From the NCBI RefSeq assembly GCF_014205765.1, contig NZ_JACIIZ010000006.1:310001-374000 (forward strand): a stretch of 64,000 bases of DNA, in the 5' to 3' direction. This DNA comes from Nitrospirillum iridis (lineage in GTDB: Bacteria; Pseudomonadota; Alphaproteobacteria; Azospirillales; Azospirillaceae). How positions within the stretch are numbered: the stretch's first letter is position 1; each line of letters opens with the position of its first letter. The notes under the pieces were generated by a model. The model was not told the origin of the DNA. It searched no databases and saw only the letters and a list, made by a program, of their open reading frames with translations. The position numbers and the translations under genes were made by a program. This document shows positions 9,243-17,652 of the stretch, piece after piece.

Positions 9243-10828
9243 TCGCGACAGCCGTGACCACAACGGCCGCGCTACCGCCGCCCGCTCGCCCGTGGCCGGG
9301 ACTGGACGGCCTGCGCCCCTACATCGGCATCCTGGGGGTGCTGCTGGGCGCGCTGGCCTCCACCCTCGGTGCCCGCGCCACCACCTTCGGCCTGACCGAT
9401 CTGCGCGGCGCCCTGCACGTCGGCTTTGACGAGGGCGCCTGGATCACCACCGCCTATGGCGTGGGGCAGATGGTGGTGGGCGTGGCCTGCCCGTACCTTG
9501 GCATCCTGTTCGGCGCGCGGCGGGTGCTGTTCACCGGTATCGGCCTGTTCTTCCTGGCCAGCCTGCTGGCGCCGCTGTCGCCCAACCTGGCGGCGTACCT
9601 GGCGATGCAGTTCCTGTCCGGCCTGGGGGCCGGCACCTTCATCCCGCTGACCATCCGCTTCATCGTCCTGAACCTGCCGGCGCGGCTGGTGGTCTTCGGC
9701 CTCGCGGCCTACGCCATGAATTCGGAATTCTCGCAGAACATCGGCGCGGCGCTGGAGGGGTGGTACGCCGAGACCTGGTCCATCGCCTGGCTGAACTGGC
9801 AATATTGCCTGGTCCTGCCCCTGATGTTCCTCTGCGTGTGGATCGGGGTTCCGCGGGAACCGCTGAACACCAGCCTGTTGAAGGATCATGACGGCCCCGG
9901 CGTCGTCTACGCGGCGGTGGGCTTCGGCCTGCTCTATGCCGCGCTGGACCAGGGCAACCGCCTGGATTGGACGCGCAGCGGCCTGGTGGTAGGGCTGCTG
10001 GTGGCGGGCGGCCTGGTCACCGCCCTGTTCGTGGTGCGCGAGCTGTTCGTCAGCCGCCGCCCCTTCCTGAACCTGCGCCTGATGCTGCGCGGCAACCTGC
10101 TGCTGCTCATGCTGCTGCTGGCGGGCTTCCGCTTCATCATCCTGTCCACGGCCTACATCATCCCGCTGTACCTGCAGGTGGTGCAGAATTTCCGCGAGCT
10201 GCAGGTGGGGCCGGTGCTGCTGTTCATCGCCTTGCCCCAGTTCGCCCTGATCCTGCCCTTGGGCTATCTGCTGGCGCGGGTGGACGGGCGGTGGGTGCTA
10301 GCGGCCGGCGCGCTGCTGATCGCCGTCGCCTGCTGGCAGGCCACGGCCCTGACCAGCCTATGGGCCACCTGGGATTTCCTGCCCTCGCAGGCCCTGCAGG
10401 CGGTGGGGCAGTGCCTGGCGCTGACCGCCCTGGTGGTGCTGGTGGTGCGCGCCATCACCCCGGCGGACGCCATTTCCATTGGCGCCCTGATGCAGACCAG
10501 CCGCCTGTTCGGCGGCGAGATCGGCGTCGCCTTCATGCAGACCTTCGTGCGCCAGCGCGAGCAGCTGCATTCCAACCTGCTGGGCCTGCATGTCGACCCG
10601 TTGGCCGGCGCCACCGCCAGCCGCCTGGCCCAGTACCAGGCCGCCCTGGCCAGCCATGGCACCGACACCGGCACCGCCGCCCTGGGTGCGGCCAAGCTGC
10701 TGGCCAACGCCGTGGCGCAGCAATCCTCCGTCCTGGCCTATATTGACGGGTTCGCGGCCGCGGGCGTGGGCGCGCTGGGCTGCGTCCTGCTGGCGGCCTG
10801 GCTGCGACCGGAAACGCCCAAGACTTGA
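9239..10828 (+). CDS. EmrB-like DHA2-family drug:H+ antiporter
   Basis: The GTG at 9239 overlaps the stop of the adaptor gene (GTGA) and gives 529 residues. The frame is open further upstream, but only through the adaptor gene in another frame. The protein has about 14 hydrophobic segments, the number expected for DHA2. GARATTFGLTDLRGALHVGFDEGAWITTAYGVGQM is the usual start of TM1-TM2, given here in parts only as a recognisable family opening. With the upstream adaptor it forms the inner-membrane part of an efflux pump. It closes the plus-strand cluster that begins with the Mo hydroxylase, so a role in expelling the aromatic substrate or a toxic intermediate is plausible. Confidence 0.9.
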   Translation: MIATAVTTTAALPPPARPWPGLDGLRPYIGILGVLLGALASTLGARATTFGLTDLRGALHVGFDEGAWITTAYGVGQMVVGVACPYLGILFGARRVLFTGIGLFFLASLLAPLSPNLAAYLAMQFLSGLGAGTFIPLTIRFIVLNLPARLVVFGLAAYAMNSEFSQNIGAALEGWYAETWSIAWLNWQYCLVLPLMFLCVWIGVPREPLNTSLLKDHDGPGVVYAAVGFGLLYAALDQGNRLDWTRSGLVVGLLVAGGLVTALFVVRELFVSRRPFLNLRLMLRGNLLLLMLLLAGFRFIILSTAYIIPLYLQVVQNFRELQVGPVLLFIALPQFALILPLGYLLARVDGRWVLAAGALLIAVACWQATALTSLWATWDFLPSQALQAVGQCLALTALVVLVVRAITPADAISIGALMQTSRLFGGEIGVAFMQTFVRQREQLHSNLLGLHVDPLAGATASRLAQYQAALASHGTDTGTAALGAAKLLANAVAQQSSVLAYIDGFAAAGVGALGCVLLAAWLRPETPKT

Positions 10829-10876
10829 AGCCATCGGCGCGCCGGGTGCACAAAGCGCGGAACTCAAAGGACGATC

Positions 10877-13381
10877 ATGGACCAGGGCGTACGCTACACC
10901 TTCGGCGCTTTCACCTTCGACGTGCCGCAGCTGACCCTCACGAAGGGCGGGCTGCCAGTGAAGTTGGGCGGGCGGGCCGCCAACCTGCTGGCCGTCCTGG
11001 CCGCCGCCGGCGGCGAACTGGTGACCCGCGACCGCCTGCTGGCCGAGGTCTGGCCCGGCCAGTCCATCGATGAAAGCGCCGTGCGCGTCCACCTGTCGGG
11101 CCTGCGCAAGGCCCTGGGCGACGATGGCCTGGTGGTGAACGAGGCTGGGCGCGGCTATCGCCTGACCCTCCCCGTTTCCCGCGTTTCCCCGATCCAGGCC
11201 CAGGTGCCGGAGGCGCCCGTCCGACTGGTGGTGGAATCCCCCACCCCCCGCCCCCTGGTGCGGCTGCTGGGCCGGTCCGACATCGTGGCCGCCCTGGCGG
11301 ATGAATTGCCCGACCGCCGCTTTCTGACCTTGGCCGGCCCGGGCGGCATCGGCAAAACCTCGGTGGCCCTGGCCACGGTGGCGGAGTTGGCGCGGCGACA
11401 GGCCACGATGGTCCGCTTCGTGGATTTCGCGCCCGTGTCCGACGCCGCCTGGGTGGAAGGCACCCTGGCCACCGTCCTGGGCCTGCCGGCATCAGGCGCC
11501 GACCGCTTCGCCGCCATCGCCGCCACCCTGGGCGCCACAACCTCGAACACGACCCCGACCCTGCTGCTGCTGGACAATTGCGAGCATCTGGTGGACGCCG
11601 TGGCCGATTTGGCCGAACGGCTGCTGAGCGCGGTGCCGGACCTGATGATTCTGGCCACCAGCCGGGAGCCCCTGCGGGCGGCGGGCGAATGGGTGCACCG
11701 CCTGCCGGCACTGCCCACCCCCGATGAGCGGGCCCAGGATGCCGCCGCCGTGCTGGCCTATCCCGCCGCCGCCCTGTTCCACGAGCGGGCGCGGGCGGTG
11801 CGGGCGGATTTCGCCGTCGACGACGCCACCGCCCCGGCGCTGGCGGAGATCTGCCGCCGCCTGGACGGCATTCCCCTGGCCATCGAACTGGCGGCCGCCC
11901 GCGTGGACCTGATGGACCTGACGGAGCTGGCGGGCCGCCTGCATGACCGGCTGAACCTGCTGACCCGCGGCCGGCGCACCGCCCTGCCCCGCCACCGCAC
12001 CCTGCGCGCCGCCCTGGACTGGAGCTATGAGCTACTGGCGCCGAATGAGAAGACCCTGCTGATCCGCCTGTCGGTCTTCCGCGCCGGATTCGACGCGGCG
12101 GATGCCCAAGGGGTGACCGGCGGCGATGAAATCGACGTGCTGGACGGCCTGGCCGACCTGGTGGCCAAGTCCTTGGTGGTCAGCAGCCGGGAGCCTGGCG
12201 GCATGCGCTATCGCCTGCTGGACACCACCCGCCACTATGGGCATGAGCGCCTGGCCGACAGCGGCCTGGACAGGTCCGTCCGCGCCGCCCACGCCCGCCA
12301 CATGATCTCACTGTTCGGCGACGCCCAGGCGGCCTGGGAAGGCAAGGCGCCGCGCGACTGGCTGGCCATCCACAGCCGCCGCATCGACGACATCCGCGGC
12401 GCCTTGGACTGGGCGGTGGGGGAGGAGGGCGATGTCGGCCTGGGCCTGGGCCTGATGGTCGCCAGCGCGTCCCTATGGTTCCATCTGTCGCTGGCGCATG
12501 AGTTCCTGGGCCGGGCCGAGCGCGTGCTGGCAGTGCTGGACCAGGGCGGCACGGCCGATCCGGCGCAGCGGGTGGAATTGCTGGCGGCCTATGGGCACGC
12601 CCTGTGGCACACGCGGGGCCCCGTCCCCGAAATGGCCCAGGCTTTCCAGCGGGCGTTGGCCATCGCCGAAGACATCAGGGACGAGGGTCTGGCCCGCCGC
12701 GCCCTGTGGGGGCTGTGGGCCCATCGCATCCTGGCGGGCGGCTATGCCGAAAGCCTGGCGCTGGCCGAGGCATTCACGGACCGCATCGGTCCCGGTGCCG
12801 GCCTGGCCGACCGCCAGACCGCCCTGCACATGCGGGCCCTGTCGCATCACTTCATGGGTGACCACGCCCCGGCGCTGGAACTGCTGCAGGCCGTCATCGC
12901 CGCCGATGCCGATCCGGTGCGGGTCAACCACGCCAACCACGCGCAGGTGGACGGGAAGGTGGCGGCCCTGAGCCTGCTGATGCGTCTGCAATGGCAAATG
13001 GGCGACGTGGGCGGCGCCCTGGACCTGGCCCGGCTCTGCGCCGAGGACGCGGTGGGCACCGACCACGCCCTGTCCATCTGCTACGGCCTTGCCATCGGCT
13101 GCATCCCCGTGGCCATCGCCGCCGGCGAGACGGCATTGGCCGGCGCCTGGATCGACCTGTTGGCCCAGCGCACCACCCGGCATGCCCTGGACCATTGGCA
13201 CGCCTTCGTCCACGGCTATGGCCGCGTCCTTGGCCGGCCCGGGGCGCCACCCGCCGACATCAGCGCCATGCAGGAGGAGATGTTCGCGGTCGCCGGCTGC
13301 CCGCTGGCAAGGGCAAGGGTCGCGGCGCGGCCCGATCCCACTGCGGGGTGGCACGGCCCCTGGCTTCGCGGCCTGGCTTAA
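10877..13381 (+). CDS. Winged-helix / STAND-type ATPase transcriptional regulator
   Basis: This 834-residue protein starts at an ATG with AAAGGA six bases upstream. An OmpR-type winged helix occupies residues 1-95 (LLAEVWPGQSIDESAVRVHLSGLRKALGD in conserved order). A STAND NTPase follows, with Walker A GPGGIGKTS near residue 157, Walker B LLLLDNCEH and ATSREPL. The C-terminal half is helical with TPR-like repeats, the probable ligand- or partner-sensing part. It is paralogous to the truncated regulator at 1-1380. The two enclose the Mo hydroxylase, monooxygenase and efflux genes. It starts 48 bases after the pump and may be cotranscribed with it. Confidence 0.88.
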   Translation: MDQGVRYTFGAFTFDVPQLTLTKGGLPVKLGGRAANLLAVLAAAGGELVTRDRLLAEVWPGQSIDESAVRVHLSGLRKALGDDGLVVNEAGRGYRLTLPVSRVSPIQAQVPEAPVRLVVESPTPRPLVRLLGRSDIVAALADELPDRRFLTLAGPGGIGKTSVALATVAELARRQATMVRFVDFAPVSDAAWVEGTLATVLGLPASGADRFAAIAATLGATTSNTTPTLLLLDNCEHLVDAVADLAERLLSAVPDLMILATSREPLRAAGEWVHRLPALPTPDERAQDAAAVLAYPAAALFHERARAVRADFAVDDATAPALAEICRRLDGIPLAIELAAARVDLMDLTELAGRLHDRLNLLTRGRRTALPRHRTLRAALDWSYELLAPNEKTLLIRLSVFRAGFDAADAQGVTGGDEIDVLDGLADLVAKSLVVSSREPGGMRYRLLDTTRHYGHERLADSGLDRSVRAAHARHMISLFGDAQAAWEGKAPRDWLAIHSRRIDDIRGALDWAVGEEGDVGLGLGLMVASASLWFHLSLAHEFLGRAERVLAVLDQGGTADPAQRVELLAAYGHALWHTRGPVPEMAQAFQRALAIAEDIRDEGLARRALWGLWAHRILAGGYAESLALAEAFTDRIGPGAGLADRQTALHMRALSHHFMGDHAPALELLQAVIAADADPVRVNHANHAQVDGKVAALSLLMRLQWQMGDVGGALDLARLCAEDAVGTDHALSICYGLAIGCIPVAIAAGETALAGAWIDLLAQRTTRHALDHWHAFVHGYGRVLGRPGAPPADISAMQEEMFAVAGCPLARARVAARPDPTAGWHGPWLRGLA

Positions 13382-13510
13382 CGCCCCCCGCTACCCAACG
13401 CTTCACATCGCTTAACTCCCTGTCTGGCGGTCATCCGGCCGACACTGCCTTCATCGACGGTCCCCCATCGGCAAGCACCTTGGGGGCACCTAACCCGGAT
13501 GGAGGATATG

Positions 13511-14056
13511 ATGACCGCCCCTGCCGCCACCCTGAACGCTTTCGATGCCCTGGCCGGCCTGCCCCCAGCCAACCACTTGGCCATCGTCACCCGCCTGCTG
13601 GAAGAGGCGGCGCAGGCCGTGGAGCATGACGTGGCCCAGGCCCGCGACCGCATCGTCAAGGTGCGCGACCTGCTGCTGAACCGCGCCCCGGCGGAGGCGC
13701 CCCGCGGCGGCCTGGCGCCCTGGCAGGCGCGCCGCGTGGCGGCCCTGGTTGAGCGCCGCCTGGACGGCACGCTGAGCAATGAGGAGCTGGCGACCGAGGC
13801 CAAGCTGAGCACCAGCCATTTCTGCACCGCCTTCCGCCAGACCTTCGGCATGTCACCGCACGCCTTCGTCATCGCCCGGCGGGTGGAGAGGGCCAAGGCC
13901 CTGATGCTGGACACCGACGACGGCCTGGCCGACATCGCCGACGCCTGCGGCTTCGCCGACCAGGCGCACCTCAGCCGCGTCTTCCGCCAGGTGACGGGCA
14001 GCAGCCCGGCCAGCTGGCGCCGGGCGAACGCCATCGACGTCTCGCTGATCGCCTGA
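13511..14056 (+). CDS. AraC-family transcriptional regulator
   Basis: The protein has 181 residues from the ATG at 13511. ATGs at 13499 and 13508 are in frame, but GGAGG at 13501-13505 best places the start at 13511. The C-terminal 100 residues are an AraC/XylS double helix-turn-helix: LSNEELATEAKLSTSHFCTAF is the first unit, and ADIADACGFADQAHLSRVF with PASWRR the second. The N-terminal 80 residues are helical and lack a cupin, so effector binding is unclear. The same short architecture is common in alphaproteobacteria. It precedes the degenerate hydrolase and poxB on the same strand, which are candidate targets by position only. Confidence 0.85.
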   Translation: MTAPAATLNAFDALAGLPPANHLAIVTRLLEEAAQAVEHDVAQARDRIVKVRDLLLNRAPAEAPRGGLAPWQARRVAALVERRLDGTLSNEELATEAKLSTSHFCTAFRQTFGMSPHAFVIARRVERAKALMLDTDDGLADIADACGFADQAHLSRVFRQVTGSSPASWRRANAIDVSLIA

Positions 14057-14087
14057 TCCCCTCCCGGACCCCGCCAGGATGATTCCC

Positions 14088-15041
14088 ATGACATTGGACA
14101 AGACCGCCCGCCTGGCCCCCGCCGCCCACTGCCCCATTCTGGACCCGGGCGTGCAGGGCTTCCTGGATCGGGTGACGGAGGCCGGCCTGCTGCCGTATGG
14201 CGCGGACACCCCGGCCGAACGGCAAGACATCGCCCGGCTGCTGCAGGACGGGGCGGCAGCGGTACCGGCCACCACTATCCTGGTACCGGCCGTGGGCGGG
14301 ACGGGTTCGGTCGCCATCCGCATCGTCTCGCCCCCCGGCGCGGCGGGGACCAGGCCCCCGGTGCTGTTCTATCTGCCAGGGGGCCTGTGGACCTTGGGGG
14401 GCTGGACGACCCACAGGGCCGCCGCGACCGCGCTTGCGGCCAGCTGCGGGGCCGCCCTGGTCTTCGTGGACCTGGGCCCAGGCCCGGCCCTGCCCGCGCT
14501 GAAACGGGCCCGCGCCGCCCTGGACTGGACCCTGGTCCATGGCGGGGGGCGGGGGCTGGACACGGCGCGCGTCGCCATCGCCGGTGACGGCAGCGGCGGC
14601 GCCCTGGCAGTCCAGCTGGCCGCCACCCCGCCCCAGCACGGTTGCCTCCGCCTGCAGCTGCTGTTCCACCCGGTGGTGGGTGCCATCGCCCAGGGTGCGC
14701 CCGCGTCGCCCTGGCTGGCCCCTGACCGCTGCCAGGCGTTGGCGGCGGAGGCCTTTCCGGATCAGGTGCCGTGGGCTGGGCTGTCACCACTGGAGCTGCC
14801 GCTGGATCGCCTGCGGCGCCTGCCGCCCACCGTGATCCTGACGGCGGAGGCCGATCCCGCCCGCGATGGCGGCGAGGCGTTGGCGCGCCGGCTCATGGCG
14901 GCGGAGGTGGAGACCACCGCCCTGCGCCTGATGGGCACCATTCCCGATTTCTTCTGGCTGGACGGCCTGGCGGAGACGGTGCCCACCCTGGCCGCCCAGG
15001 CCGTGGCCCGCCGCGCGCTGACCGCCGCCTTGCACCGCTGA
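14088..15041 (+). CDS. Alpha/beta-hydrolase fold protein, probable pseudoenzyme of the hormone-sensitive-lipase family
   Basis: The start at 14088 has AGGA eight bases upstream; an ATG at 14079 is also in frame. The 317 residues follow the HSL/esterase family from end to end, but the active-site motifs are altered. The oxyanion HGGGW reads PGGLW. The nucleophile elbow GDSAGG reads GDGSGG (residues 166-171), so the nucleophile position is Gly with Ser one residue later. The catalytic His segment, normally IHGFF, reads IPDFF. Only the Asp (AEADPARDGG) is kept. The frame is otherwise intact with normal codon use, so it is not simply a decayed gene. A binding or regulatory role, or a shifted active site, are the alternatives. 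Confidence 0.75.
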   Translation: MTLDKTARLAPAAHCPILDPGVQGFLDRVTEAGLLPYGADTPAERQDIARLLQDGAAAVPATTILVPAVGGTGSVAIRIVSPPGAAGTRPPVLFYLPGGLWTLGGWTTHRAAATALAASCGAALVFVDLGPGPALPALKRARAALDWTLVHGGGRGLDTARVAIAGDGSGGALAVQLAATPPQHGCLRLQLLFHPVVGAIAQGAPASPWLAPDRCQALAAEAFPDQVPWAGLSPLELPLDRLRRLPPTVILTAEADPARDGGEALARRLMAAEVETTALRLMGTIPDFFWLDGLAETVPTLAAQAVARRALTAALHR

Positions 15042-15066
15042 GCCGACCAAGCTGGAGACCTGGCCC

Positions 15067-15261
15067 ATGGCGACCACCATCCCATCCCTGCGCGTCCTGC
15101 TGACCCTGGCCGGCAACTACTGCACCGGGCCGGGCGGCGGCGCCCTGCTGCTGGCCCAGCTGGATTGGCTGGTGCTGCGCCTGACAACGCGCGCCCTTCC
15201 CCAGCCGCGCTGGCGCCGCACCTGGCGGGCGCCCCATGCCGAGGTCAGCATCGGGAACTGA
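15067..15261 (+). CDS. Small hypothetical protein
   Basis: This 64-residue frame starts at an ATG with GGAG nine bases upstream, 25 bases after the degenerate hydrolase gene. It contains a short hydrophobic stretch (ALLLAQLDWLVLRL) and a basic tail rich in Arg and Trp. I do not recognise a family. The ribosome site and operon-like spacing support it, but in DNA this GC-rich a frame of this size can arise by chance. Confidence 0.35.
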   Translation: MATTIPSLRVLLTLAGNYCTGPGGGALLLAQLDWLVLRLTTRALPQPRWRRTWRAPHAEVSIGN

Positions 15262-15453
15262 AAGCGCCCCGCTTCGTTTGGTTCCGGCCATCGGCGCGTC
15301 AGGCCCAACGGCGGTCCCTTGACCGGCAAATGTTCAAAGCATCTTCGCGACCGACAAGAATGGCCGGCGGCCTGGGGGAATAATCACCCCCGGATCCGCG
15401 CGCAAGCGACGGATCGCCGGCCGGCCAACACCACCCCGAATTGAGGTGTCCCC

Positions 15454-17190
15454 ATGTCCATCACCGTCGCCGATCAATTCATCGCCACCCTGGCCGCCGC
15501 CGGGGTCAAACGCATCTACGGGGTCGTGGGCGACAGCCTGAACGGCCTGACCGACGCCCTGCGCCGCCGGGGCGACATCGCGTGGATCCCCGTGCGCCAT
15601 GAGGAGGTGGCGGCCTTCGCCGCCAGCGCCGACGCCCACCTGACCGGCAGCATCGCCGTGTGCGCCGGCAGCTGCGGCCCAGGCAACCTGCACCTGATCA
15701 ACGGACTGTTCGATTGCCACCGCTCGCGCGTGCCGGTGCTGGCCATCGCCGCCCACATCCCTTCGCCCGAGATCGGTTCCGGCTATTTCCAGGAGACCCG
15801 TCCCCAGGACCTGTTCCGGGAGTGCAGCCATTATTGCGAGCTGGTGTCCGACCCGGCGCAGATGCCCCGCACCCTGGAGATTGCCATCCGTACCGCCATC
15901 GGCCAGCAGGGCGTGTCGGTGGTGGTCATCCCCGGCGACGTCGCCCTGAGGGAAGCGGCGGCCGGGCCGGCGCCCAAGCCCGCCGGCCTCGTGCCCAAAC
16001 CGCCGGTGGTGGTGCCGGCAGAGGCGGAACTGGACGCCCTGGCCGCCCTGGTGAACGACGCCGACCGCATCACCCTGCTCTGCGGCTCCGGCTGCGCCGG
16101 CGCGCATGACGCTGTGGTGGCGCTGGCCGAAACGCTGAAGGCGCCCATCGTCCATGCCCTGAAGGGCAAGGAGCATGTGGAGTATGACAACCCCTATGAC
16201 GTGGGCATGACCGGCCTGATCGGCTTTTCCTCGGGCTATTACGCCATGAAGGATACCGACCTGCTGCTGATGCTGGGCACCGACTTCCCCTATCGTCAGT
16301 TCTATCCCGAGGGCGCCGGCGTGCGGACCGCCCAGATCGACATCCGCCCCGGCCAGCTGGGCCGCCGCACGGCGCTGGATTTGGGCGTGGTGGGCGATGT
16401 CGGCGCCACCGTCCGCGCCCTGCTGCCCCGCCTGGCGGCCAGGACGGACGGCGCCCATCTGGATCAGGCGGTGCGCCACTACCGCAGCACCCGCCAGGAC
16501 CTGGACGCGCTGGCCGCACCCAACGCCGGCAACCACGTGATCCACCCGCAGCAGGTGGCCAAGGCCATCAGCGACCTGGCTGATGACGACGCCGTGTTCA
16601 CCTTTGACGTCGGCCTGCCCACGGTGTGGGCGGCGCGGTATCTGGCCATGAACGGCCGGCGGCGCCTTGCGGGCTCGCTCTGGCACGGCTCCATGGCCAA
16701 CGCCATGCCCATGGCGCTGGGCGCCCAGGCGGCCTTTCCCGGGCGCCAAGTCATCTCCCTGTCCGGCGACGGCGGCTTCACCATGCTGATGGGCGACCTG
16801 CTGACCTTCAAGCAGCAGGGGCTGCCGGCCAAGATCATCGTCTTCAACAACGGCGCCCTGGGCTTCATCGAGGTGGAGCAGAAGTCGACCGGCTTCCTGC
16901 CCTTCGGCACCACGCTGGAGAATCCCAACTTCGCCGCGCTGGCCGAGGCGGTGGGCATCAAAGGCATACGCCTGGAAGCCCCCCATGAGGTGGAGCCGGG
17001 CCTGCGCGAGGCCTTCGCCCATGACGGCCCGGTGCTGGTCGACGCCGTGGTGGCGCGGACCGAACTGCCCATCCCGCCCGCCATCAACCTACAGATGGCC
17101 AAAGGCTTCACCCTGTACATGCTGAAGGCGGTGATGAGCGGCCGGGGGGACGAACTGGTCGATCTGGCCCGCACCAACCTGTGGCGCTGA
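15454..17190 (+). CDS. poxB: Pyruvate dehydrogenase (quinone) / pyruvate oxidase
   Basis: The 578 residues compare with 572 in E. coli PoxB. The enzyme is ThDP- and FAD-dependent, oxidatively decarboxylating pyruvate to acetate and CO2 and passing electrons to ubiquinone at the inner membrane face. The N-terminal ThDP domain has [10 protein letters not shown] with the catalytic Glu. The middle domain binds FAD. The C-terminal ThDP motif is SGDGGFTML followed by [13 protein letters not shown]. The last 25 residues ([24 protein letters not shown]) closely match the lipid-activated membrane-binding tail of E. coli PoxB. GAGGTG lies six bases before the ATG. It typically works at low growth rate or under stress. 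Confidence 0.95.
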   Translation: MSITVADQFIATLAAAGVKRIYGVVGDSLNGLTDALRRRGDIAWIPVRHEEVAAFAASADAHLTGSIAVCAGSCGPGNLHLINGLFDCHRSRVPVLAIAAHIPSPEIGSGYFQETRPQDLFRECSHYCELVSDPAQMPRTLEIAIRTAIGQQGVSVVVIPGDVALREAAAGPAPKPAGLVPKPPVVVPAEAELDALAALVNDADRITLLCGSGCAGAHDAVVALAETLKAPIVHALKGKEHVEYDNPYDVGMTGLIGFSSGYYAMKDTDLLLMLGTDFPYRQFYPEGAGVRTAQIDIRPGQLGRRTALDLGVVGDVGATVRALLPRLAARTDGAHLDQAVRHYRSTRQDLDALAAPNAGNHVIHPQQVAKAISDLADDDAVFTFDVGLPTVWAARYLAMNGRRRLAGSLWHGSMANAMPMALGAQAAFPGRQVISLSGDGGFTMLMGDLLTFKQQGLPAKIIVFNNGALGFIEVEQKSTGFLPFGTTLENPNFAALAEAVGIKGIRLEAPHEVEPGLREAFAHDGPVLVDAVVARTELPIPPAINLQMAKGFTLYMLKAVMSGRGDELVDLARTNLWR

Positions 17191-17221
17191 CCGGACGCGC
17201 CGACCCAAAGCGGGGCGGATT

Positions 17222-17252
17222 GGGGCGGGATGGCCGACTGATTTCCCGCCCC
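17222..17252 (+). terminator. GC-rich hairpin after poxB
   Basis: Inverted repeat GGGGCGGGA (17222-17230) and TCCCGCCCC (17244-17252), with a 13-base loop, lies 32 bases after the poxB stop. No T-run follows, so it may be a transcript-end stabiliser or weak terminator rather than a classical intrinsic one. Confidence 0.4.
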
Positions 17253-17310
17253 GCTGGTGGTAAAGGAAAAGTTCCGTGATGGGTGCCGCGCCCATCCGAA
17301 AGGAGAAACC

Positions 17311-17541
17311 ATGCCTCACGTGATCATGAAACTCTACGCCGGGCAGTCTGATGAGAAAAAGGCCGCTCTGGCCGAGGCCCTGGCCCAGGCCGTCATCGCG
17401 GTGCTGGGATCGCGCGAGGGTGCGGTTTCCGTGGGCGTCGAGGATGTGGCGCCAGCGGATTGGGCGGAAGCGGTCTACCGCCCCGACATCGTCGACAAGG
17501 CCGCGACGCTGTTCAAGAAGCCCGACTACAACCCGCTTTGA
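17311..17541 (+). CDS. 4-oxalocrotonate tautomerase family protein
   Basis: This 76-residue protein begins Met-Pro-His, giving the N-terminal catalytic Pro once Met is removed. Helix DEKKAALAEALAQAVIAVLG, then VSVGVEDV, matches the 4-OT fold; E. coli PptA/YdcE-like members are about this length. AGGAG lies five bases before the ATG. Such enzymes interconvert enol and keto forms in the cytoplasm. It stands between poxB and the UvrA2 gene with spacers of about 120 and 110 bases, so it is probably a single-gene unit. Substrate unknown. Confidence 0.85.
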   Translation: MPHVIMKLYAGQSDEKKAALAEALAQAVIAVLGSREGAVSVGVEDVAPADWAEAVYRPDIVDKAATLFKKPDYNPL

Positions 17542-17652
17542 CCGCCACAACACGCCGACGGTCAGCCCCACCATCGTTCAATGCCATAGGGCGGCGGCCT
17601 GTGGCACCTTGGCCCCGGCCAGGACGCCTGTCCCGGCGCAGGAGGCAGACCC

